Shown: in pieces, positions 8,244 through 16,440 of the stretch
How positions within the stretch are numbered: the first letter of the stretch is position 1
Layout of the letters: each line of letters opens with the position of its first letter
IMG/VR virus record: IMGVR_UViG_3300022602_002272
Span: 1-37,237 of that record
DNA length: 37,237 nt
Source: a virus
Reading direction: 5' to 3' (one strand)
Translations under genes and position numbers: made by a program
Notes under the pieces: model-generated
What the model was told of the DNA's origin: nothing
Databases searched by the model: none
What the model saw: the letters and a program-made list of their open reading frames with translations, nothing else

Positions 8244-9309
8244 AGTTACGGTCACATTACAAAACCCCTTGGACAAGACGGATACATTAGATTATGTTAT
8301 CGATGTTTATGATACTCCTATGGGTCTTCGTTGGTATACTGCTCTACAGGATATTCTGCAACGCAATCTATACCTTGAAAAGAACTTTTGTTTTTTGGGT
8401 TTCCCTGATACACCCAGAGACTTAGACTATATCTGTCGTGAGCTGACCATGGCACGGAATCAAATCAACAGATTCTTTGATCCCGACGATTATCATATCT
8501 CAGAAATCTACTACCCAGATGTTCTACGCACAGGCTTGAATCCTAATCAAACGGTAATGAATCAACTACATCTTCACTTTGAACGACTACAAGGTACAGT
8601 ATGGGGACTGAGCGATTACTATAAACGAGCAGACTATGAAACCAAGTATGCTATTAGGCAACTGAACAACCTGTGTCATGAAGCAGAGAGCTTGATGCTG
8701 AGTCAGCGCAAAAAAGCAACACAACCTGAATGGGTACGACCAAGCCAAATCACAACATTTTTGAATGCACCAAGATATGATTTTCCTCAAGAACTTAAAA
8801 AGACTTTCTCGGAAACTGCGTTTGATCGCCAGCAAGGGCAAGTTTTCCTTCATTGGACACAAATTGGCAAGACGCTATACGAAGTATATAGAGATGAAGG
8901 TGGGCGTGACCTGGACACAGCGACTTGTGAAGCTATCACGCATCTACGATACTATTCGGGCGAGTTTGATATCGAGTGGGCACAAGATATCGTCTACGGT
9001 GGACCTCATCCGTGGCATGACAGAGAAATCGACGGTTTTAAACTTTGGCTTGGACGAAACGGAATTTCTACGCAAGATGCTGAATTCAATTTCGGCTATC
9101 ACCCCGTCGCCCAAGTTCAGCTTCAAGAGAGTTTTGGAACTACTGACTTCCAAACAATTACCCAAACGCTCAGTCGATATCTCAATATCAGTAAAATTTG
9201 CGCCGGTACCGCTAGTGCGGACTATCTATATACCTACACCGATGCCGACTACCAGCAACAACAAATCCAACGTTTAAAGCCCGGATATGACTATAGTAGC
9301 AGGGGGTGA
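8236..9309 (+). CDS. Unknown protein coupled to the radical SAM array
   Basis: 357 residues from a TTG at 8236 that overlaps the stop of radical SAM copy 6; GGACGAG lies upstream as a possible ribosome site, and no better ATG exists near. The protein is soluble-looking, rich in Tyr, Asp and Gln, with no signal peptide or membrane helix. Visible motifs are FDPDDYHISEIYYPD, LHLHFERLQG, FLHWTQIGKTLYEVYRDEG and DREIDGFKLWLG; the His and acidic clusters could bind metal, but I recognise no family. It overlaps the next gene by 23 bases. Its position suggests a role with the array, such as substrate handling or assembly. That is inference only. Confidence 0.75.
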   Translation: MNKVTVTLQNPLDKTDTLDYVIDVYDTPMGLRWYTALQDILQRNLYLEKNFCFLGFPDTPRDLDYICRELTMARNQINRFFDPDDYHISEIYYPDVLRTGLNPNQTVMNQLHLHFERLQGTVWGLSDYYKRADYETKYAIRQLNNLCHEAESLMLSQRKKATQPEWVRPSQITTFLNAPRYDFPQELKKTFSETAFDRQQGQVFLHWTQIGKTLYEVYRDEGGRDLDTATCEAITHLRYYSGEFDIEWAQDIVYGGPHPWHDREIDGFKLWLGRNGISTQDAEFNFGYHPVAQVQLQESFGTTDFQTITQTLSRYLNISKICAGTASADYLYTYTDADYQQQQIQRLKPGYDYSSRG

Positions 9310-10108
9310 TAGTTTTGTTTTTGGATCGGAATTGGCAGACTGTGGTCAAAATACGCCAAGTAATAACACATTCCCAGCTTTGCTATCAAGAAGCATAGAT
9401 AGAGATTATTTTTGTGTTGCAAACCCTGGTTTGAGTAATGATGGAATTGCAAGACAAGTGATAATGTCATGTGAAAATTTAAGAAATGAATTATTTGTAA
9501 TAGTGTCTTGGACTTTTCCCGGTAGATATGAGTTTAGATTCTCATATGATACGATGCAACGGGGCAAGCATTGGAATGCTATAACTCCCTGGACTATTGA
9601 AACAAATATTGAAAATAAAATTAATAAACTGAGCGACAACTCTGAGATTGTATTAGAAACTCATACAAAAATGTTGTCAACTGCAAAAACTACTGGTCTA
9701 GCAGAATTTGCAGAAGTTTTTTATAAACATGTTGGTAGTACATCATACTGGGAAATATATTCAAGTTTAAAAGAAATTACATATTTGCAAAACTATCTTA
9801 AAGTTAAGAATATACCCTATATGTTTACATGCGCTGACAATGTTATCATCAACAATGAAATTATTGACTCGAATGATGTAGTGATTGCGAGTCTATATAA
9901 ACAAATAGATTTTTCAAAATGGTTTCTTTTCCCAGAAGGAACGAATCCCAATGATACAAAATCTTTAAGAGGTTTTTATCAGTGGGCGGTAGAAAATAAA
10001 TACACTATAGGCACAACTCATCCACTAGAAGAAGCACACAAAGATGCTGCTGAATTAATGAAAGTCAAATTCAATGAATTGGTTAAAAAATCTGTACAAC
10101 AGAATTAA
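9287..10108 (+). CDS. SGNH/GDSL hydrolase-like protein
   Basis: 273 residues. The N-terminus carries the SGNH block I motif GGDSFVFGSELAD at residues 6-18, the nucleophile Ser region of the GDSL lipase/esterase fold, followed by a block with NPGLSNDG, where Asn could be the oxyanion residue. Near the C-terminus HPLEEAH resembles the last catalytic block, with Glu where Asp is usual. Family members remove or transfer acyl groups on sugars or lipids. The gene is strongly AT-rich compared with the radical SAM genes and has no clear Shine-Dalgarno; it overlaps the preceding gene by 23 bases. It is probably an inserted cargo gene. Confidence 0.75.
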   Translation: MTIVAGGDSFVFGSELADCGQNTPSNNTFPALLSRSIDRDYFCVANPGLSNDGIARQVIMSCENLRNELFVIVSWTFPGRYEFRFSYDTMQRGKHWNAITPWTIETNIENKINKLSDNSEIVLETHTKMLSTAKTTGLAEFAEVFYKHVGSTSYWEIYSSLKEITYLQNYLKVKNIPYMFTCADNVIINNEIIDSNDVVIASLYKQIDFSKWFLFPEGTNPNDTKSLRGFYQWAVENKYTIGTTHPLEEAHKDAAELMKVKFNELVKKSVQQN

Positions 10109-10175
10109 ACTTGAAATACGCTATCGCAAAAAACTCAAAGAACTACGCAAACGAGACCCATTTATTTACAAATGA
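10074..10175 (+). CDS. Small basic 33-residue protein
   Basis: An ORF of 33 codons overlaps the end of the preceding SGNH gene by 35 bases in another frame. Its TGA overlaps the ATG of the next SGNH gene (ATGA at 10172-10175), the same coupling seen between established genes here. The peptide begins MNWLKNLYNRIKLEI and ends RKRDPFIYK, with an amphipathic, very basic helix between. It fills what would otherwise be a 63-base gap. I recall short phage peptides with a similar KLKELRKRDPFIYK end, but cannot verify this here. Function unknown; membrane or nucleic-acid association would fit its charge. Confidence 0.6.
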   Translation: MNWLKNLYNRIKLEIRYRKKLKELRKRDPFIYK

Positions 10176-10810
10176 TCTACTGCATTGGTGACAGTTTCAC
10201 ATACGGTGAAGAGTTAGCAGACCGTAACAACGCCTGGCCTATTTTGTTAGGGCAGTTACTTGATCGTCCGGTTACTAATTTAGGAAAACCTGCAACAGGA
10301 AACTATCGCATGGTAAAACGTACAATGGATTCTGTTTTTAAAGAGGACGCAGAATTAATTGTAATTGGGTGGAGCGATCCTGCTAGACAAGAGTTTAGTG
10401 ATGATATTAGTATTACCGACCTATGGGCAGGTCGAAGATTCCGTGTAGGTCAATCAGCTAGTGATCATAGAATGGATCTAATTAAGTATATGACTGCCTA
10501 TGACGTTCCGGGATACTATTATGCAAAATGGCTGAGACAAATTATTTTAACACAAGCATTCTGTCGTGCCAACGATATAAAATGTATAATGTTTAGTGCT
10601 TGCAACGCCGAAGATTACAATAAAAAATTTGATAATGAGTTAGTCAATCGTGTTGATACTAGTACTTATGTAGATTGGCCAATGATAGGTGCGTCTGATT
10701 GGACATATGGTACAACACACGGCCCAGGAGGCCACTTTTTAGATGACGGTCATCGGATAGTAGCAGAAAGAATCAATGAACATATTAGGCATCTCGGCTG
10801 GTTTTCATGA
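10172..10810 (+). CDS. SGNH/GDSL hydrolase-like protein
   Basis: 212 residues. YCIGDSFTYGEELADRNNAW at residues 3-22 is a clear SGNH block I with the Ser nucleophile region. LGKPATGNYR is the likely block with the Asn, VIGWSDPARQEF is a strand and loop shared with the SGNH protein at 31046-31747, and DDGHRIVAERI near the C-terminus supplies the catalytic His. The length is usual for a single SGNH domain, and there is no signal peptide. The ATG overlaps the stop of the 33-residue ORF, and the 3' end overlaps the carbamoyltransferase by 35 bases. Probably an esterase or acyltransferase acting on a sugar; substrate unknown. Confidence 0.8.
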   Translation: MIYCIGDSFTYGEELADRNNAWPILLGQLLDRPVTNLGKPATGNYRMVKRTMDSVFKEDAELIVIGWSDPARQEFSDDISITDLWAGRRFRVGQSASDHRMDLIKYMTAYDVPGYYYAKWLRQIILTQAFCRANDIKCIMFSACNAEDYNKKFDNELVNRVDTSTYVDWPMIGASDWTYGTTHGPGGHFLDDGHRIVAERINEHIRHLGWFS

Positions 10811-12257
10811 TGCAGCAGCAACAGTAATTCATGATGGGAATATACTGTTTGCAGGGCACAGCGAACGCTACAGCAAAATAAAAAATGACGCAAACTTCTG
10901 CCCGGGATTGATGGAAGATGTTATGCGATACTGTGATACGCAATACACTGAAATTGCCTATTATGAACGCCCATGGATGAAACAACTTCGCAGAGTGTAT
11001 AGTGGTGAGGGTATTGACTGGAAGAACATAACAACAAGACAAGTCTTGTCTTCACAATTGGGAAATATATTTAAAAACCCAAAGATACACTCTTATAATC
11101 ATCACCTAAGTCATGCTGCTGCAGGATTTCAGACCAGTCGATTTGATCGTGCCACTGTTGTGGTGATTGATGCCATCGGAGAATGGGATACTGTTACCAT
11201 CTGGGGCGCAGAGTATGTGAATAATCGTGCTCGTTATACTCGTCTATGGAGCCAAAAGTATCCGCACAGCATTGGCCTGTTCTACAGTGCTATTACTGAA
11301 AAGATTGGACTCAAACCCAACGAAGATGAATACATCACAATGGGTATGGCAGCATATGGCAAAGATTTAGTTAGCTCGGCCATGCGAAATAGAATAGTTG
11401 GTCACGAGTATGAGGTCACATTCAAGCAAAACTTACATGTTGGTCTACACGACGAATACTTCAATGTGTTTCACGATGCTGACATGGCAGCAAGCGCACA
11501 GTCAGTAACAGAAGATTTGATACTAAACATCATGACTCGTGCCCGTAAGTTCAAGTGGAGCAAAAATTTGGTCTACATGGGAGGTGTAGCCCTTAACTGC
11601 ACTGCTAACGCAAGAATAGGAAACTACTTTGATGATATATGGATTATGCCTTGTCCTGGTGATGCTGGCTCTAGTCTGGGGGCCGCTGCACTTGCTTATG
11701 GTGGCCGGCTTAATTGGACAGATGCTTTTTTGGGTCACAATATTCCTGGTGCTTACCCTGTTAATGACGCCTTGGATCATTTATTGTCTGATCGTATTGT
11801 TGGTGTTGCGAGTGGTCGTGCAGAATTTGGACCAAGGGCGTTAGGCAATCGCAGTTTGTTTGCAGATCCTAGACACAACGATATAAAGGAGCGAGTAAAT
11901 GAGATTAAGAAACGACAACAATTCAGACCTTTTGCGCCCGTTATTTTGGAGGAGTTGGCTGACACTTACTTTGATATGCCTCGTGGTTGGGAGCATAGTA
12001 GGTATATGCAGTCAGTCGCTCGTTGCAGGGTGCCTGACCTATTTCCTGCTATCGTTCACGTTGATTCAACTAGTCGTGTACAGACTGTGCCGAAAGATGG
12101 ATCGGGAATTAGAGAACTGCTCGAAAAATGGTATATAATGACCAATTGTCCCATGCTGCTTAATACAAGCCTCAATATTAAGGGTGAGCCCATGGTTAAC
12201 GACCGTAGTGATGCAGATCGTTTCGAACAACTGTACGGGGTTAAAGTGGTGTCATGA
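10776..12257 (+). CDS. Carbamoyltransferase (NodU/CmcH/TobZ family)
   Basis: 493 residues. The N-terminus MNILGISAGFHDAAATVI is the Kae1-like domain start of O-carbamoyltransferases. NHHLSHAAAGF around residue 110 carries the metal-binding His residues, YMGGVALNCTANARI and CPGDAGSSLGAA are family blocks, and GRAEFGPRALGNRSLFADPR is the C-terminal domain signature. Such enzymes transfer a carbamoyl group from carbamoyl phosphate, through a carbamoyl-adenylate, to a hydroxyl, usually of a sugar. It is shorter than typical bacterial NodU (about 560-600 residues). The start lies inside the SGNH gene, and the end overlaps the kinase ATG (ATGA at 12254). The context supports decoration of a glycan. 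Confidence 0.93.
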   Translation: MNILGISAGFHDAAATVIHDGNILFAGHSERYSKIKNDANFCPGLMEDVMRYCDTQYTEIAYYERPWMKQLRRVYSGEGIDWKNITTRQVLSSQLGNIFKNPKIHSYNHHLSHAAAGFQTSRFDRATVVVIDAIGEWDTVTIWGAEYVNNRARYTRLWSQKYPHSIGLFYSAITEKIGLKPNEDEYITMGMAAYGKDLVSSAMRNRIVGHEYEVTFKQNLHVGLHDEYFNVFHDADMAASAQSVTEDLILNIMTRARKFKWSKNLVYMGGVALNCTANARIGNYFDDIWIMPCPGDAGSSLGAAALAYGGRLNWTDAFLGHNIPGAYPVNDALDHLLSDRIVGVASGRAEFGPRALGNRSLFADPRHNDIKERVNEIKKRQQFRPFAPVILEELADTYFDMPRGWEHSRYMQSVARCRVPDLFPAIVHVDSTSRVQTVPKDGSGIRELLEKWYIMTNCPMLLNTSLNIKGEPMVNDRSDADRFEQLYGVKVVS

Positions 12258-12865
12258 CAACAAAAATTTTAGTAATGGGTTTGCCTGGTTCTGGTAAAAC
12301 AACATTCAGCCAAGAATTAGTCAAACGCTTGATGATGAATCATTCAGTTGCTTGGTATAATGCTGATATTGTTCGTGAAATGTTCAATGATTGGGACTTT
12401 TCTGATGCGGGTAGGACTAGGCAAGTGGTGCGTATGACTGAGTTGGCAGAAACTTCTGATACAGATTATGTGATTTGTGATTTTGTTTGCCCCACTGACG
12501 ATCTCCGTAACAAATTTGACGCAGATGTTCTCATTTGGATGGATACTATCCGTCAAGGTAGATTCGAAGATACAAACAAAGTCTTCACACCCCCAACAAA
12601 TTGGGATTATCGCATCACTGATTGGGATAAACATTGGGTAAAATCTATTGCCGAATACCTAACAAAGTATAGGGATTCGCATAAGAGAAGTTTATTAAAG
12701 GCAGTAAGTTGGCGAATGCTTGGAACTATAGATACTTTTGTTCTTAGTTTGATTATTACTGGTCGTGTAGATTTTGCAGCAGCTATCGGCGGAGTTGAAT
12801 TACTTACAAAAACAATATTATATTATTTTCATGAACGAGTTTGGGCAAAAATCAAAATTCGTTGA
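12254..12865 (+). CDS. APS-kinase-like P-loop kinase fused to a DUF2061 membrane domain
   Basis: 203 residues in two parts. Residues 1-125 form a small P-loop kinase: GLPGSGKTTF is the Walker A, followed by WYNADIVREMFNDWDFS and CDFVCPTDDLR, the pattern of adenylylsulfate kinases (CysC) and related small kinases. Residues 140-203 (RSLLKAVSWRMLGTIDTFVL, then GVELLTKTILYYFHERVW) match the DUF2061 membrane domain with two hydrophobic helices. DUF2061 is often linked to sulfate-activation genes, so the fusion makes sense as a membrane-tethered kinase. Whether it phosphorylates APS or a sugar is open. It overlaps the upstream gene by 4 bases and the convergent downstream gene by 14. Confidence 0.82.
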   Translation: MTTKILVMGLPGSGKTTFSQELVKRLMMNHSVAWYNADIVREMFNDWDFSDAGRTRQVVRMTELAETSDTDYVICDFVCPTDDLRNKFDADVLIWMDTIRQGRFEDTNKVFTPPTNWDYRITDWDKHWVKSIAEYLTKYRDSHKRSLLKAVSWRMLGTIDTFVLSLIITGRVDFAAAIGGVELLTKTILYYFHERVWAKIKIR

Positions 12866-13976
12866 CAGCAGCGGCCAAGTTTTCTTTGAGTTCTCTCCAA
12901 CAACGGTCTAAAAATTCATTGCTATAAAATCTTTGATAATTGTGTTCTAACACAGGAGACATTTCTTGCAAAATCTCGTAGAGTTCATCTTCACTCTTGC
13001 TACAAATCTTGCTCATGGTTTCCCCGATGGCGCTCATGCGCTCAATGGGGTCTTCGATATCATCGTAGCTTTCGTCAATCCATTTGCTAAAAGTCTTGAA
13101 CCCATACTCACGCAAATACTTGAGATTGTGAGCAGGACCAACTAATACAAATGGCATTCTACTGACTATGGGTTTAAATATCTTTTCAGTCAGATGTTTT
13201 TTCTGCTCCCAATAACAAGTCTCTGTTACCAGATAACAAAAACTTTCTTGTGTTTGTTCGACGGCACTCAATACAAAACTGTGATTGGGTATAAATTGGT
13301 GATCTTGATAGTCAATTCTTAATGGAAAAGCAGAAGAACTAATAGTAGTAGCAGATGACTCTGCCAACTCTTGTGTTATTAAGTTTCTTTCCACTAAGTG
13401 TTGTAGATTCTCTCGGTAATTTCCACCCTCTGTGCAGGTGTCGTTGTAACTTACATATCCATCTTTTAATAAATCTCTGTCAATTAATTCTGCTATAAGT
13501 AAACTGCGATACGCTCTTAATCCGCTTGTGATACGATTGAAACTAATATACTTCTTTTTAATTGTTCGTTTTTCTGTTGAAAGTAATCTCTCATCATATC
13601 TATAACCCCTGAACCAATCGTGGGCAGCAAACGCATGATGAAAATAATAAACTGATTTCCAATTGTATTTTTCAAGTATATGATTTAATGGATCGCTATC
13701 TTTTTCTGTAGTAACAAGTACTTTTGGACCTTGTTTTTTGTTAATCTCATCAAATAATGGATAATTATATTTGCCCAGTATGGGTTCTTGGTCATAACAA
13801 ATAAAAAGTGGACCATCTTTTATGTCTTTCCCAAACCGTGATATATCGTCAGTGTTTGACTCGATATTTTCTGGTTGTGTGGATCCATAAGGTAGTAGAT
13901 AAAGTACTCTACGGTGTGTTACAATATTAGTAAGGGCGTAAAAAATAGTCTCGTAATGACTATGGATATTATACAT
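12852..13976 (-). CDS. Putative glycosyltransferase
   Basis: 374 residues. The C-terminal third has TEKIFKPIVSRMPFVLVGP followed by LREYGFKTF, which resembles the donor-binding region of GT-B glycosyltransferases such as GT10 fucosyltransferases (TEK...P...G). Before it lies FICYDQEPILGKYNYPLF, and there is a segment FNRITSGLRAYRSLLIAELI. No signal peptide or membrane helix is visible. The gene is AT-rich and has no clear Shine-Dalgarno. The start codon overlaps that of the divergent 820-residue gene. The likely role is addition of a sugar to a glycan or protein; donor and acceptor are unknown. Family assignment is by motif only. Confidence 0.6.
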   Translation of the reverse strand: MYNIHSHYETIFYALTNIVTHRRVLYLLPYGSTQPENIESNTDDISRFGKDIKDGPLFICYDQEPILGKYNYPLFDEINKKQGPKVLVTTEKDSDPLNHILEKYNWKSVYYFHHAFAAHDWFRGYRYDERLLSTEKRTIKKKYISFNRITSGLRAYRSLLIAELIDRDLLKDGYVSYNDTCTEGGNYRENLQHLVERNLITQELAESSATTISSSAFPLRIDYQDHQFIPNHSFVLSAVEQTQESFCYLVTETCYWEQKKHLTEKIFKPIVSRMPFVLVGPAHNLKYLREYGFKTFSKWIDESYDDIEDPIERMSAIGETMSKICSKSEDELYEILQEMSPVLEHNYQRFYSNEFLDRCWRELKENLAAAVNEF

Positions 13977-16437
13977 GTTTGATATATTTTATTCTGGTGT
14001 AAAACCAAATCTGTTTGCTTTTGAAAAACACGCTAGTAGTCTTGAAGACGCTGCCACAAAGGCAAAAACTAGCCACTTCTGGTATATTTATAGTGACAAT
14101 GACTACACTGGATTTGATTTTGATTATACTCCAGTACCTTGGGAAAACGATCATCTTCATGTTTGGCCCAATCAATGGAACGATTATGGTGGTGCATTCC
14201 TAGCGTGTAAAGATAGCTTGTCTGAAAGAAAATGGCATCATCACAAACAGATCATTCAATCTAAGCCATCTGAGATTAATTGGGTAACATTATATAATTG
14301 TGATTTTGACTATAGTTGGACTCCGCATCCATTTGACCCACCCTTCATCTATGTGTTTGGCAATCAATGGCATTCACCAGAAAGAATGCCAACAGTAGAA
14401 TATCATGTACCCGGAGCAACAGAACGAAAATATATTCATGATATTCGTGCAACATTAAAAGAAACAACAGACAACTGGATAATCAAGGCAGACACTCCCA
14501 TCAAGTTTGATTTTACATGGTGTCCCGATCCATTTGACCCACCTTTCATCTATGTGTTTGGTAATCAATACTGGGAAGGGCAGCGTAGTGCCACAGTAGA
14601 ATATCATGTACCAGGTGCAACTGAGCGTAAGTTTGTAGAAGATATACAAGCAGAATTAACAGACTTGGAAATCTTCTTTATCGATAAGGGTAATCCTCTT
14701 GTTGGATCAAGACTTGTTGGATTTGCTGATCTTGGTATAACGGTGACCAAGACACGCTATGCCAACACAATGATAGACACAATCAAACGCTGTGCCGCAA
14801 AGAGCAAGACTGCACTGTTTTGGGTCATCAGCAGTGAGAATGATTACAGTGATTTCGACTTTGACTGGCAACCTGAGCCATGGCAGCGTAGTATGACTCA
14901 TGTGTTTGGCAGCAAGTGGAATAAATGGACTGACACTTTCTTGATCAACAAGAAAGAGTTCCTACGACATATTGTTTGGGCAGAAAAGCTCGAACAGTTT
15001 CCCAACTTGAACTTTGTAGAAAATCAACTTGTGTCTACATCAAATGACAGCAACGCCATGTACTATGTAGATCATGGCAACGGTGATGCACGATACGATT
15101 TTCCTGAGTTGCAGAAAAAGTTTCCAAACATTCGCACAACCAGATTTGTAGACAACTACCTAGATACCTTCAAGCGTATCATATCAACTGCCACAACTGA
15201 TCATGTTTGGATTCTAAGCAGTGTCTGCAACTACAGTAAATTTGACTTTACTTGGCAACCTGGAGCTTGGGAGCGTGACCAGATTCATTGCTTCTGTAAC
15301 AACATGGGGCAGTGGATGGAAAAGCGCGGCGACACATTCTATATACCAGTAGAAGTATTCAAGTCTCAGATGTACGAGCTTGAGATATTGGATTGGTTCA
15401 ATGTTATTAGTTACAATGCAAGCCAAGATGTTACTCGGTGGGACATACCCGTAGTTGAATATCAGTCAGATAATTTAGTTGAGGAAATTAAAAACTATAA
15501 CTTCACTACTCCCTATGCGTTATTTGCCAACAGAGAGTTTGCTGGCGCGGCTGGTGAAAATGTTGTTGATTGCTTGTGGACAGAGAAAGATAGAACTGTT
15601 CGACCATACTCACAAAGTGGTGGCATAACTCTGGTGCCCAGAGATGTGAAGAAGTATCTGAAAACTCAGATGTATGATTACCCATATCTGTACAAGTATG
15701 CCGAGGGCTTGCCATACAACTATTATGCAGACAATTCGTTGGATGTTGTCTACATCAGCAACGGAGAACCAGATGCCGAACGTTGGTACGAGCATTTGAA
15801 AACCGTCTTGGCACAGATGCATACAGCGGCATATCTTCCAAGATTCACTAACAAACTGCATCGGGTGTCTAATGTCAATGGTCGTGTTGCAGCATATCAG
15901 GCAGCGGCAAGAGCAAGTACAACATATTGGTTCTTTGCTGTATTTGCTAAACTTGAAGTTGATAAGGACTTTGACTTTAACTGGCAACCCGATTACTGGC
16001 AAGAACCCAAACACTATATCTTCAATGCTCGTAATCCTGTTAACGGACTTGAATACGGACACATGGGCATGATTGCTTATAACAAACGCTTGGTACTTGA
16101 GAATAACACACCGGGCATTGACTTTACGCTATCACAACCACATGAGTCAGTGCCCAAACTAAGTGGTACAGCCCACTTCAATCAAGACGCATGGACAACA
16201 TGGCGTACTGCATTCCGTGAAGTACTCAAGTTGCGTATGTTTATGGCAACAAATCCCACACTGGAAACTGAGCATAGATTGAATGTATGGACAACTCAAG
16301 CTGCTGGTAATTACAGTAATTACAGTATTGCGGGTGCAGCCGATGCGTTAAAATACTATGACGAAGTAGAGGGAGATCCAGAGAAACTACAGTTGAGCTT
16401 TGACTGGGATTGGTTGAGAAAACGCTATGATAAATAA
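13975..16437 (+). CDS. Large repeat protein with FDFxW-P motifs, unknown function
   Basis: 820 residues. At least six copies of a module are seen: an aromatic strand (FWYIYSDNDY or FWVISSENDY), then FDFDWQPEPW or similar, then HVFGSKW or YVFGNQW. They lie near 14100, 14300, 14505, 14850, 15230 and 15960. Copies two and three are nearly identical in part. The C-terminal 100 residues form a separate domain (WTTWRTAFREVLKL, then NVWTTQAAGNYSNYSI). There is no signal peptide. The modules could be glycosyltransferase-like or carbohydrate-binding units, given the glycan-type neighbours, but I do not recognise a family. The ATG overlaps the start codon of the minus-strand gene, and no Shine-Dalgarno is evident. 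Confidence 0.8.
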   Translation: MFDIFYSGVKPNLFAFEKHASSLEDAATKAKTSHFWYIYSDNDYTGFDFDYTPVPWENDHLHVWPNQWNDYGGAFLACKDSLSERKWHHHKQIIQSKPSEINWVTLYNCDFDYSWTPHPFDPPFIYVFGNQWHSPERMPTVEYHVPGATERKYIHDIRATLKETTDNWIIKADTPIKFDFTWCPDPFDPPFIYVFGNQYWEGQRSATVEYHVPGATERKFVEDIQAELTDLEIFFIDKGNPLVGSRLVGFADLGITVTKTRYANTMIDTIKRCAAKSKTALFWVISSENDYSDFDFDWQPEPWQRSMTHVFGSKWNKWTDTFLINKKEFLRHIVWAEKLEQFPNLNFVENQLVSTSNDSNAMYYVDHGNGDARYDFPELQKKFPNIRTTRFVDNYLDTFKRIISTATTDHVWILSSVCNYSKFDFTWQPGAWERDQIHCFCNNMGQWMEKRGDTFYIPVEVFKSQMYELEILDWFNVISYNASQDVTRWDIPVVEYQSDNLVEEIKNYNFTTPYALFANREFAGAAGENVVDCLWTEKDRTVRPYSQSGGITLVPRDVKKYLKTQMYDYPYLYKYAEGLPYNYYADNSLDVVYISNGEPDAERWYEHLKTVLAQMHTAAYLPRFTNKLHRVSNVNGRVAAYQAAARASTTYWFFAVFAKLEVDKDFDFNWQPDYWQEPKHYIFNARNPVNGLEYGHMGMIAYNKRLVLENNTPGIDFTLSQPHESVPKLSGTAHFNQDAWTTWRTAFREVLKLRMFMATNPTLETEHRLNVWTTQAAGNYSNYSIAGAADALKYYDEVEGDPEKLQLSFDWDWLRKRYDK
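14085..14092 (-). promoter_or_regulatory. Possible T4-type late promoter box
   Basis: Exact TATAAATA on the minus strand, 109 bases before the ATG of the glycosyltransferase-like gene at 13976. It lies inside the opposing 820-residue gene. T4 late promoters have only this box, so a chance match is possible. Confidence 0.4.
14329..14646 (+). repeat. Direct repeat, two 117-base copies 201 bases apart, inside the 820-residue gene
   Basis: Copies are 14329-14445 and 14530-14646. Both encode PFDPPFIYVFGNQ and TVEYHVPGATERK with mostly silent differences, so the DNA itself is still alike. The offset is 67 codons, keeping frame. This is a recent in-frame tandem duplication of one module. Confidence 0.85.
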
Positions 16438-16440
16438 TAG

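Noticed and set aside
8765-9277. A 170-residue plus-strand ORF
   Set aside because: It lies in another frame inside the 357-residue gene, has no family features, and its protein is a composition-driven shadow.
15610-16062. A 150-residue minus-strand ORF
   Set aside because: It is antisense to the 820-residue repeat gene, no motif or ribosome site is seen, and its content mirrors the repeats on the other strand.
16429-16436. GATAAATA box before the gene at 16441 on plus
   Set aside because: It is the end of the upstream coding sequence and lies only 4 bases before the ATG, too close for a late promoter.
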